Both the position numbers and the translations under genes were made by a program. The notes below the pieces were generated by a model. It made no database searches, was not told where the DNA came from, and saw only the letters and a program-made list of their open reading frames with translations. Below, one piece after another: positions 1 through 10,680 of a stretch of DNA of 64,000 nt. The DNA comes from Hydractinia symbiolongicarpus (lineage: Eukaryota > Cnidaria > Hydrozoa > Anthoathecata > Hydractiniidae). Location: NCBI RefSeq assembly GCF_029227915.1, contig NC_079888.1, forward strand, positions 22,176,001 to 22,240,000, given 5' to 3'. The stretch's first letter is position 1. Every line of letters begins with the position of its first letter.

Positions 1-204
1 GGAAATGAGTTTACTCCCTGGGTACTTTCTTTGTATACTTTTAACTACACGGGCCAAGCCCGGGATTTACGGGAAATCGCGGGTTTACGTTTGCCGGCGA
101 TTAAACTTCTTTTATTCAGCGTCTCATCAAAAATGAAAACATTTTTGAAAACTACAAGTCTCATGCGTTTTAGTGGTGAAAAAATAATTTAAAAAATCGT
201 TCCG
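1..204 (+). repeat. Left-edge monomer, class H-like
   Basis: It carries CTTTTAAC, a changed ACTACACGGG, CCAAGCCCGGG and GGGTTTACG, and ends in GTTCCGGG with one extra C. Full class H monomers are otherwise seen only from about 33.64 kb onward, each commonly followed by a class B monomer, as here. The 3' half also appears as a D/H hybrid at 3849, 8507, 19048 and 23301, always followed by GTTCCGGG. This suggests that sequence left of the window resembles the 33-64 kb part. Confidence 0.65.
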
Positions 205-608
205 GGAAATGAGTTTACTCCCTGGGTACTTTCTTTGTATACTTTTGACTATACGGGCCGAGTCCGGAATTTACGGGAAATCGCGGATTTTCGTTTGCCG
301 GCGATTAAACTTCTTTTATTCAGCGTCCCATCAAATATGAAAATATTTTTGAAAACTACAAGTCTCATGCGTTTAGTGGTAAAAAAATAATATAAAAAAT
401 CGTTCGGGAAATGAGTTTACTCCCTGGGTACTTTCTTTGTATACTTTTGACTATACGGGCCAAGCCCAGGATCTACGGGAAATCGCGGGTTTTCGTTTGC
501 CGGCGATTAAACTTCTTTTATTCAGCGTCCCATCAAATATGAAAATATTTTTGAAAACTACAAGTCTCATGCGTTTAGTGGTAAAAAAATAATATAAAAA
601 ATCGTTCG

Positions 609-1216
609 GGAAATGAGTTTACTCCCTGGGTACTTTCTTTGTATACTTTTGACTATACGGGCCAAGCCCAGGAATTACGGGAAATCGCGGGTTTTCGTTT
701 GCCGGCGATTAAACTTCTTTTATTCAGCGTCTCATCAAAAATGAAAACATTTTTAAAAACTACAAGTCTTATGCGTTTTAGTGTTGAAAAAATAATTTAA
801 AAAATCGTTCTGGAAATGAGTTTACTCCCTGGGTACTTTCTTTGTATACTTTTGACTATACGGGCCGAGTCCGGGATTTAGGGAAATCGCAGGTTTTCGT
901 TTGCCGGCGATTAAACTGCTTTTATTCGGCGTCTCATCAAAAATGAAAACATTTTTGAAAACTACAAGTCTCATGCGTTTTAGTGGTGAAAAAATAATTT
1001 AAAAAATCGTTCGGGAAATGAGTTTACTCCCTGGGTACTTTCTTTGTATACATTCGACTATACGTGCCAAGCCCGGGATTTACGGGAAATCGCGGGTTTT
1101 CGTTTGCCGGCGATTAAACTTCATTTCTTCAGCGTCTCATCAAAAATTAAAACATTTTTAAAAACTACAAGTCTTATGCGTTTTAGTGGTGAAAAAATAA
1201 ATTAAAAAATCGTTCG
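609..1216 (+). repeat. A*-C-J trimer, copied at 4660-5267
   Basis: The A* monomer has the rare GGAATTACGGG, the C monomer has TTCGGCG, and the J monomer has the rare TTCATTTCTTCAG at about 1120. All three recur at 4660-5267 with an offset of 4051 bp. To the right the offset becomes 4455 bp (the AAAACAAGTTTG monomer at 1356 and 5811) and then 4658 bp. The downstream copy has therefore gained two and then one further monomer relative to the upstream one. Confidence 0.7.
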
Positions 1217-1824
1217 GGAAATGAGTTTACTCCCTTGGTACTTTCTTTGTATACATTCAACTATACGTGCCAAGCCCGGGATTTACGGGAAATCGCGGGT
1301 TTTCGTTTGCCGGTGATTAAACTTCTTTTATTCAGCGTCTCATCAAAAATGAAAACAAGTTTGAAAACTACCAGTCTCATGCGTTTTAGTGGTGAAAAAA
1401 TAAATTAAAAAATCGTTCTGGAAATGAGTTTACTCACAGGGTACTTTCTTTGTATACATTCGACTATACGGGCCAAGCCCGGGATTTACGGGAAATCGCG
1501 GGTTTTCGTTTTCCGGCGATTAAACCTCTTTCATTAAGCGTCTCATCAAAAATGAAAACATTTTTGAAAACTACAAGTCTCATGCGTATTAGTGGTGAAA
1601 AAAAAATTTAAAAAATCGTTCTGGAAATGAGTTTACTCCCTGGGTACTTTCTTTGTATACTTTTCACTATACGGGCCGAGTCCGGGATTTAGGGAAATCG
1701 CAGGTTTTCCTTTGCCGGCGATTAAACTTCTTTTCTTCAGCGTCTCATCAAAAATGAAAACATTTTTAAAAACTACAAGTCTTATGCGTTTTAGTGGTGA
1801 AAAAATAAATTAAAAAATCGTTCT

Positions 1825-4051
1825 GGAAATGCGTTTACTCACAGGGTACTTTCTTTGTATACATTCGACTGTACGGGCCAAGCCCGGGATTTACGGGAAG
1901 TCGCGGGTTTTCGTTCTCCGGCGATTAAACCTCTTTCATTAAACGTCTCATCAAAAATGAAAATATTTTTGAAAACTACAAGTCTCATTCGTATTAGTAG
2001 TGAAAAAAAATTTTAAAAAATCGTTCGGGAAATGAGTTTACTCCCTGGGTACTTTCTTTGTATACATTCGACTATACGGGCCAAGCCTCGGATTTACGGG
2101 AAAACGCGGGATTTCGTTTGCCGGCGATTAAACCTCTTTCATTAAGCGTCTCATCAAAAATGAAAACATTTTTGAAAACTACAAGTCTCATGCGTTTTAG
2201 TGGTGAAAAAATAATTTAAAAAATCGTTTGGGAAATGAGTTTACTCCCTGGGTACTTTCTTTGTATACATTCGACTATACGGGCCAAGCCCGGGATTTAC
2301 GGGAAATCGCGGGTTTTCGTTTGCCGGCGATTAAACTTCTTTTCTTCAGCGTCTCATCAAAAATGAAAACATTTTTAAAAACTACAAGTCTCACGGTTTT
2401 AGTGGTGAAAAAATAATTTAAAAAATCGTTCGGGAAATGAGTTTACTCCCTGGGTACTTTCTTTGTATACTTTTGACTATACGGGCCAAGCCGGGATTTA
2501 CGGGAAATCGCGGGTTTTCGTTTGCCGGCGATTAAACTTCTTTTATTCAGCGTCTCATCAAAAATGAAAACATTTTTAAAAACTACAAGTCTTATGCGTT
2601 TTAGTGGTGAAAAACTAATTTAAAAAATCGTTCTGGAAATGACTTTACTCACAGGGTACTTTCTTTGTATACATTGGACTATACGGGCCAAGCCCGGGAT
2701 TTACGGGAAATCGCGGGTTTTCGTTTTCCCGCGATTAAACCTCTTTCATTAAGCGTCTCATCAAAAATGAAAACATTTTTGAAAACTACAAGTCTCATGC
2801 GTTTTAGTGGTGAAAAAAAAATTTAAAAAATCGTTCGGGAAATGAGTTTACTCCCTGGGTACTTTCTTTGTATACATTCGTTTATACGGGTCAAGCCCCG
2901 GATTTACGGGAAAACGCGGGATTTCGTTTGCCGGCGATTAAACCTCTTTCATTAAGCGTCTCATCAAAAATGAAAACATTTTTGAAAACTACAAGTCTCA
3001 TGCGTTTAATGGTAAAAAAATAATATAAAAAATCGTTCGGGAAATGAGTTTACTCCCTGGGTACTTTCTTTGTATACTTTTGACTATACGGGCCAAGCCG
3101 GGATTTACGGGAAATCGCGGGTTTTCGTGTGCCGGCGATTAAACTTCTTTTATTCAGCGTCTCATCAAAAATGAAAACATTTTTAAAAACTACAAGTCTT
3201 ATGCGTTTTAGTGGTGAAAAAATAATTTAAAAAATCGTTCTGGAAATGACTTTACTCACAGGGTACTTTCTTTGTATACATTGGACTATACGGGCCAAGC
3301 CCGGGATTTACGGGAAATCGCGGGTTTTCGTTTTCCGGCGATTAAACCTCTTTCATTAAGCGTCTCATCAAAAATGAAAACATTTTTGAAAACTACAAGT
3401 CTCATGCGTTTTAGTGGTGAAAAAAAAATTTAAAAAATCGTTCGGGAAATGAGTTTACTCCCTGGGTACTTTCTTTGTATACATTCGACTATACGGGCCA
3501 AGCCCCAGATTTACGGGAAAACGCGGGATTTCGTTTGCCGGCGATTAAACCTCTTTCATTAAGCGTCTCATCTAAAATGAAAACATTTTTAAAAACTACA
3601 AGTCTCATGCGTTTTAGTGGTGAAAAAATAATTTAAAAATCGTTCGGGAAATGAGTTTACTCCCTGGGTACTTTCTTTGTATACTTTTGACTATACGGGC
3701 TGAGTCCGGGATTTACGGGAAATCGCGGATTTTCGTTTGCCGGCGATTATACTTCTTTTATCCAGCGTCCCATCAAATATGAAAATATTTTTGAAAACTA
3801 CAAGTCTCATGCGTATAGTAGTAAAAAAATAATATAAAAAATCGTTCTGGAAATGAGTTTACTCACAGGGTACTTTCTTTGTATACATTCGACTATACGG
3901 GCCAAGCCCGGGATTTACGGGAAATCGCGGGTTTACGTTTGCCGGCGATTAAACTTCTTTTATTCAGCGTCTCATCAAAAATGAAAACATTTTTGAAAAC
4001 TACAAGTCTCATGCGTTTTAGTGGTGAAAAAATAATTTAAAAAATCGTTCC
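1825..4051 (+). repeat. 11-monomer block, copy 1 (2227 bp; offset 4658)
   Basis: The block starts with a GGAAATGCG monomer and contains L (CTCACGGTTTT at about 2391), a G monomer with GAAAAACTAATTT, D, E, a monomer with GCGTTTAATGG, a second G-D-E run and a GGGCTGAG B monomer. It ends with the D/H hybrid that carries GTTCCGGG. Each rare marker recurs 4658 bp downstream. Small differences exist, for example TCCAGCGTCCC here against TTCAGCGTCCC there. Confidence 0.75.
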
Positions 4052-6482
4052 GGGAAATGAGTTTACTCCCTGGGTACTTTCTTTGTATACTTTTGACTAT
4101 ACGGGCCAAGCCCGGGATTTACGGGAAATCGCGGGTTTTCGTTTGCCGGCGAGTAAACTTCTTTTATTCAGCGTCTCATCAAAAATAAAAACATTTTTAA
4201 AAACTACAAGTCTTATGCGTTTTAGTGTTGAAAAAATAATTTAAAAAATCGTTCTGGAAATGAGTTTACTCCCTGGGTACTTTCTTTAAATACTTTTGAC
4301 TATACGGGCCGAGTCCGGGATTTAGGGAAATCGCAGGCTTTCGTTTGCCGGCGATTAAACTGCTTTTATTCGGCGTCTCATCAAAAATGAAAACATTTTT
4401 GAAAACTACAATTCTCATGCGTTTTAGTGGTGAAAAAATAATTTAAAAAATCGTTCGGGAAATGAGTTTACTCCCTGGGTACTTTCTTTGTATACTTTTG
4501 ACTATACGGGCCGAGTCCGGGATTTACGGGAAATCGCGGATTTTCGTTTGCCGGCGATTAAACTTCTTTTATTCAGCGTCCCATCAAATATGAAAATATT
4601 TTTGAAAACTACAAGTCTCATGCGTTTAGTGGTAAAAAAATAATATAAAAAATCGTTCGGGAAATAAGTTTACTCCCTGGGTACTTTCTTTGTATACTTT
4701 TGACTATACGGGCCAAGCCCGGGAATTACGGGAAATCGCGGGTTTTCGTTTGCCGGCGATTAAACTTCTTTTATTCAGCGTCTCATCAAAAATGAAAACA
4801 TTTTTAAAAACTACAAGTCTTATGCGTTTTAGTGTTGAAAAAATAATTTAAAAAATCGTTCTGGAAATGAGTTTACTCCCTGGGTACTTTCTTTGTATAC
4901 TTTTGACTATACGGGCCGAGTCCGGGATTTAGGGAAATCGCAGGTTTTCGTTTGCCGGCGATTAAACTGCTTTTATTCGGCGTCTCATCAAAAATGAAAA
5001 CATTTTTAAAAACTACAAGTCTCATGCGTTTTAGTGGTGAAAAAATAATTTAAAAAATCGTTCGGGAAATGAGTTTACTCCCTGGGTACTTTCTTTGTAT
5101 ACATTCGACTATACGTGCCAAGCCCGGGATTTACGGGAAATCGCGGGTTTTCGTTTGCCGGCGATTAAACTTCATTTCTTCAGCGTCTCATCAAAAATGA
5201 AAACATTTTTAAAAACTACAAGTCTTATGCGTTTTAGTGGTGAAAAAATAAATTAAAAAATCGTTCTGGAAATGAGTTTACTCACAGGGTACTTTCTTTG
5301 TATACATTCGACTATACGGGCCAAGCCCGGGATTTACGGGAAATCGCGGGTTTTCGTTTTCCGGCGATTAAACCTCTTTCATTAAGCGTCTCATCAAAAA
5401 TGAAAACATTTTTGAAAACTACAAGTCTCATGCGTATTAGTGGTAAAAAAAAATTTAAAAAATCGTTCTGGAAATGAGTTTACTCCCTGGGTACTTTCTT
5501 TGTATACTTTTCACTATACGGGCCGAGTCCGGGATTTAGGGAAATCGCAGGTTTTCGTTTGCCGGCGATTAAACTGCTTTTATTCGGCGTCTCATCAAAA
5601 ATGAAAACATTTTTGAAAACTACAAGTCTCATGCGTTTTAGTGGTGAAAAAATAATTTAAAAAATCGTTCGGAAAATGAGTTTACTCCCTTGGTACTTTC
5701 TTTGTATACATTCGACTATACGTGCCAAGCCCGGGATTTACGGGAAATCGCGGGTTTTCGTTTGCCGGTGATTAAACTTCTTTTATTCAGCGTCTCATCA
5801 AAAATGAAAACAAGTTTGAAAACTACCAGTCTCATGCGTTTTGGTGGTGAAAAAATAAATTAAAAAATCGTTCTGGAAATGAGTTTACTCACAGGGTACT
5901 TTCTTTGTATACATTCGACTATACGGGCCAAGCCCGGGATTTACGGGAAATCGCGGGTTTTCGTTTTCCGGCGATTAAACCTCTTTCATTAAGCGTCTCA
6001 TCAAAAATGAAAACCTTTTTGAAAACTACAAGTCTCATGCGTATTAGTGGTGAAAAAAAAAATTAAAAAATCGTTCTGGAAATGAGTTTACTCCCTGGGT
6101 ACTTTCTTTGTATACTTTTCACTATACGGGCCGAGTCCGGGATTTAGGGAAATCGCAGGTTTTCGTTTGCCGGCGATTAAACTGCTTTTATTCGGCGTCT
6201 CATCAAAAATGAAAACATTTTTGAAAACTACAAGTCTCATGCGTTTTAGTGGTGAAAAAATAATTTAAAAAATCGTTCGGGAAATGAGTTTACTCCCTTG
6301 GTACTTTCTTTGTATACATTCGACTATACGTGCCAAGCCCGGGATTTACGGGAAATCGCGGGTTTTCGTTTGCCGGTGATTAAACTTCTTTTTTTCAGCG
6401 TCTCATCAAAAATGAAAACATTTTTAAAAACTACAAGTCTTATGCGTTTTAGTTTTGAAAAAATAAATTAAAAAATCGTTCT

Positions 6483-8709
6483 GGAAATGCGTTTACTCAC
6501 AGGGTACTTTCTTTGTATACATTCGACTATACGGGCCAAGCCCGGGATTTACGGGAAATCGCGGGTTTTCGTTTTCCGGCGATTAAACCTCTTTCATTAA
6601 ACGTCTCATCAAAAATGAAAACATTTTTGAAAACTACAAGTCTCATGCGTATTAGTAGTGAAAAAAAATTTTTAAAAATCGTTCGGGAAATGAGTTTACT
6701 CCCTGGGTACTTTCTTTGTATACATTCGCCTATACGGGCCAAGCCTCGGATTTACGGGAAAACGCGGGATTTCGTTTGCCGGCGATTAAACCTCTTTCAT
6801 TAAGCGTCTCATCAAAAATGAAAACATTTTTGAAAACTACAAGTCTCATGCGTTTTAGTGGTGAAAAAATAATTTAAAAAATCGTTCGGGAAATGAGTTT
6901 ACTCCCTGGGTACTTTCTTTGTATACATTCGACTATACGGTCCAAGCCCGGGATTTACGGGAAATCGCGGGTTTTCGTTTGCCGGCGATTAAACTTCTTT
7001 TATTCAGCGTCTCATCAAAAATGAAAACATTTTTGAAAACTACAAGTCTCACGGTTTTAGTGGTGAAAAAATAATTTAAAAAATCGTTCGGGAAATGAGT
7101 TTACTCCCTGGGTACTTTCTTTGTATACTTTTGACTATACGGGCCAAGCCGGGATTTACGGGAAATCGCGGGTTTTCGTTTACCCGCGATTAAACTTCTT
7201 TTATTCAGCGTCTCATCAAAAATGAAAACATTTTTAAAAACTACAAGTCTTATGCGTTTTAGTGGTGAAAAACTAATTTAAAAAATCGTTCTGGAAATGA
7301 CTTTACTCACAGGGTACTTTCTTTGTATACATTGGACTATACGGGCCAAGCCCGGGATTTACGGGAAATCGCGGGTTTTCGTTTTCCCGCGATTAAACCT
7401 CTTTCATTAAGCGTCTCATCAAAAATGAAAACATTTTTGAAAACTACAAGTCTCATGCGTTTTAGTGGTGAAAAAAAAATTTAAAAAATCGTTCGGGAAA
7501 TGAGTTTACTCCCTGGGTACTTTCTTTGTATACATTCGACTATACGGGCCAAGCCCCGGATTTACGGGAAAACGCGGGATTTCGTTTGCCGGCGATTAAA
7601 CCTCTTTCATTAAGCGTCTCATCAAAAATGAAAACATTTTTGAAAACTACAAGTCTCATGCGTTTAATAGTAAAAAAATAATATAAAAAATCGTTCGGGA
7701 AATGAGTTTACTCCCTGGGTACTTTCTTTGTATACTTTTGACTATACGGGCCAAGCCGGGATTTACGGGAAATCGCGGGTTTTCGTTTGCCGGCGATTAA
7801 ACTTCTTTTATTCAGCGTCTCATCAAAAATGAAAACATTTTTAAAAACTACAAGTCTTATGCGTTTTAGTGGTGAAAAAATAATTTAAAAAATCGTTCTG
7901 GAAATGACTTTACTCACAGGGTACTTTCTTTGTATACATTGGACTATACGGGCCAAGCCCGGGATTTACGGGAAATCGCGGGTTTTCGTTTTCCGGCGAT
8001 TAAACCTCTTTCATTAAGTGTCTCATCAAAAATGAAAACATTTTTGAAAACTACAAGTCTCATGCGTTTTAGTGGTGAAAAAAAAATTTAAAAAATCGTT
8101 CGGGAAATGAGTTTACTCCCTGGGTACTTTCTTTGTATACATTCGACTATACGGGCCAAGCCCCGGATTTACGGGAAAACGCGGGATTTCGTTTGCCGGC
8201 GATTAAACCTCTTTTATTAAGCGTCTCATCTAAAATGAAAACATTTTTAAAAACTACAAGTCTCATGCGTTTTAGTGGTGAAAAAATAATTTAAAAATCG
8301 TTCGGGAAATGAGTTTACTCCCTGGGTACTTTCTTTGTATACTTTTGACTATACGGGCTGAGTCCGGGATTTACGGGAAATCGCGGATTTTCGTTTGCCG
8401 GCGATTATACTTCTTTTATTCAGCGTCCCATCAAATATTTAAATATTTTTGAAAACTACAAGTCTCATGCGTTTAGTAGTAAAAAGATAATATAAAAAAT
8501 CGTTCTGGAAATGAGTTTACTCACAGGGTACTTTCTTTGTATACATTCGACTATACGGGCCAAGCCCGGGATCTACGGGAAATCGCGGGTTTACGTTTGC
8601 CGGCGATTAAACTTCTTTTATTCAGCGTCTCATCAAAAATGAAAACATTTTTGAAAACTACAAGTCTCATGCGTTTTAGTGGTGAAAAAATAATTTAAAA
8701 AATCGTTCC
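6483..8709 (+). repeat. 11-monomer block, copy 2 (offset 4658)
   Basis: Same monomer order as the block starting at 1825: GGAAATGCG entry at 6483, L near 7049, GAAAAACTAATTT near 7270, GCGTTTAATAG near 7661, GGGCTGAG B near 8355 and GTTCCGGG at 8706. The offset is constant at 4658 bp (23 monomers), so no net monomer gain or loss occurred inside the block. The last four monomers also begin the longer block that starts at 7900. Confidence 0.75.
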
Positions 8710-9115
8710 GGGAAATGAGTTTACTCCCTGGGTACTTTCTTTGTATACTTTTGACTATACGGGCCGAGTCCGGGATTTACGGGAAATCGCGGATTTTCGT
8801 TTGCCGGCGATTAAACTTCTTTTATTCAGCGTCCCATCAAATATGAAAATATTTTTGAAAACTACAAGTCTCATGCGTTTAGTGGTAAAAAAATAATATA
8901 AAAAATCGTTCGGGAAATGAGTTTACTCCCTGGGTACTTTCTTTGTATACTTTTGACTATACGGGCCAAGCCCGGGATTTACGGGAAATCGCGGGTTTTC
9001 GTTTGCCGGCGATTAAACTTCTTTTATTCAGCGTCTCATCAAAAATGAAAACATTTTTAAAAACTACAAGTCTTATGCGTTTTAGTGTTGAAAAAATAAT
9101 TTAAAAAATCGTTCT

Positions 9116-9317
9116 GGAAATGAGTTTCCTCCCTGGGTACTTTCTTTGTATACTTTTCACTATACGGGCCGAGTCCGGGATTTAGGGAAATCGCAGGATT
9201 TCGTTTGCCGGCGATTAAACTGCTTTTATTCGGCGTCTCATCAAAAATGAAAACATTTTTAAAAACTACAAGTCTTATGCGTTTTAGTTGTGAAAAAATA
9301 AATTAAAAAATCGTTCT
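9116..9317 (+). repeat. Chimeric monomer C/J-type
   Basis: The 5' two-thirds are class C (CTTTTCAC, TTTAGGGAAATCGCAGG, AAACTGC, TTCGGCG). The 3' end is not C: it reads TCTTATGCG, TTTTAGTTGTG and AAATAAATTAAAAAATCG, as in the J-type monomer at about 6277 that precedes a GGAAATGCG monomer. The following monomer at 9318 is indeed GGAAATGCG. The switch lies after about 9260. Copies with the same hybrid structure sit 10541 and 14794 bp downstream. Confidence 0.65.
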
Positions 9318-10552
9318 GGAAATGCGTTTACTCACAGGGTACTTTCTTTGTATACATTCGACTATACGGGCCAAGCCCGGGATTTACGGGAAATCGCGGG
9401 TTTTCGTTTTCCGGCGGCTAAACCTCTTTCATTAAACGTCTCATCAAAAATGAAAACATTTTTGAAAACTACAAGTCTCATGCGTATTAGTGGTGAAAAA
9501 AAAATTTAAAAAATCGTTCGGGAAATGAGTTTACTCCCTGGGTACTTTCTTTGTATACATTCGACTATACGGGCCAAGCCCCGGATTTACGGAAAAACGC
9601 GGGATTTCGTTTGCCGGCGATTAAACCTCTTTCATTAAGCGTCTCATCAAAAATGAAAACATTTTTGAAAACTACAAGTCTCATGCGTTTTAGTGGTGAA
9701 AAAATAATTTAAAAAATCGTTCGGGAAATGAGTTTACTCCCTGGGTACTTTCTTTGTATACATTCGACTATACGGGCCAAGCCCGGGATTTACGGGAAAT
9801 CGCGGGTTTTCGTTTGCCGGCGATTAAACTTCTTTTATTCAGCGTCTCATCAAAAATGAAAACATTTTTGAAAACTACAAGTCTCACGGTTTTAGTGGTG
9901 AAAAAATAATTTAAAAAATCGTTCGGGAAATGAGTTTACTCCCTGGGTACTTTCTTTGTATACTTTTGACTATACGGGTCAAGCCGGGATTTACGGGAAA
10001 TCGCGGGTTTTCGTTTGCCGGCGATTAAACTTCTTTTATTCAGCGTCTCATCAAAAATGAAAACATTTCTAAAAACTACAAGTCTTATGCGTTTTAGTGG
10101 TGAAAAGATAATTTAAAAAATCGTTCTGGAAATGACTTTACTCACAGGGTACTTTCTTTGTATACATTGGACTATACGGGCCAAGCCCGGGATTTACAGG
10201 AAATCGCAGGTTTTCGTTTTCCGGCGATTAAACCTCTTTCATTAAGCGTCTCATCAAAAATGAAAACATTTTTGAAAACTACAAGTCTTATGCGTTTTAG
10301 TGGTGAAAAAATAATTTAAAAAATCGTTCGGGAAATGAGTTTACTCCCTGGGTACTTTCTTTGTATACTTTTGACTATACGGGCCGAGTCCGGGATTTAC
10401 GGGAAATCGCGGATTTTCGTTTGCCGGCGATTAAACTTCTTTTATTCAGCGTCCCATCAAATATGAAAATATTTTTGAAAACTACAAGTCACATGCGTTT
10501 AGTGGTAAAAAAATAATATAAAAAATCGTTCGGGAAATGAGTTTACTCCCTG

Positions 10553-10570
10553 GGTACTTTCTTTGTATAC
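10553..10570 (+). other. Best-conserved box of the monomer
   Basis: GGTACTTTCTTTGTATAC (monomer positions 21-38) is almost unchanged in every class, although bases just downstream (CTTTTGAC, CATTCGAC, CATTGGAC, CTTTTAAC) and upstream (CTCCCTG, CTCACAG) differ by class. Exceptions are class F (GTACAC), scattered GCATAC copies (for example near 19280, 23533, 37520, 40760), one TTAAATAC near 4287 and GTAATTTC at 38521 and 61609. It contains the palindrome GTATAC. A binding site is only a possibility; recent copying also preserves sequence. Confidence 0.45.
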
Positions 10571-10581
10571 TTTTGACTATA

Positions 10582-10594
10582 CGGGCCAAGCCCG
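10582..10594. other. GC-rich short hairpin in reference monomer
   Basis: CGGGC-CAA-GCCCG is a perfect inverted repeat with 5 bp arms and a 3-base loop, at monomer positions 50-62. It recurs in monomers with the CCAAGCCCGGG centre. In CCGAGTCCGGG monomers the arms become CGGGC and GTCCG, which pair in RNA with one G-U. G-class monomers lose one C and keep only a shorter stem, and H-class monomers (GGGACAAG) lose the innermost pair. Any function is inference; short GC palindromes also occur by chance. Confidence 0.6.
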
Positions 10595-10658
10595 GGATTT
10601 ACGGGAAATCGCGGGTTTTCGTTTGCCGGCGATTAAACTTCTTTTATTCAGCGTCTCA

Positions 10659-10680
10659 TCAAAAATGAAAACATTTTTGA
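10659..10680. other. AT-rich 9 bp inverted repeat in reference monomer
   Basis: Arms TCAAAAATG and CATTTTTGA flank a four-base AAAA spacer and are exact reverse complements (monomer positions 127-148). The same dyad occurs in most class A, C, D, E, F and J monomers. When the base after CATTTTT is A rather than G, the stem shortens to 7 bp. In class B the arms become TCAAATATG and TATTTTTGA, with one mismatch and one G-T, so the dyad is weakened. Satellites often carry such dyads, which may extrude as cruciforms or bind proteins; that role is inference here. Confidence 0.7.

Noticed and set aside
6527-6742. Reverse-strand open frames of 65-71 codons (also 24156-24371, 40164-40379, 44745-44942, 52115-52330)
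   Set aside because: They arise only where the reverse complement of the AT-rich monomer end loses its stop, are antisense to the same repeat, and have no independent support.
10553-10575. Promoter-like elements (TTTGTATAC, TATACTTTT) in each monomer
   Set aside because: TATA-like words are expected in AT-rich sequence at this frequency, and no initiation or transcript evidence is visible.
10577-10600. tRNA-like or Pol III A/B box in the GC-rich centre
   Set aside because: GCCGAGTCCGGG looks loosely like part of a tRNA arm, but no GGTTCGA-type B box and no matching A box lie at a suitable distance.
10536-10668. ATG-started 43-codon frame in class A monomers (begins MSLLPGYFLCILLTIRAK), hydrophobic near the start
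   Set aside because: It resembles a signal peptide but ends at the dyad, has no conservation pattern of a protein, and is frameshifted in C, C' and G monomers. Nothing supports translation.
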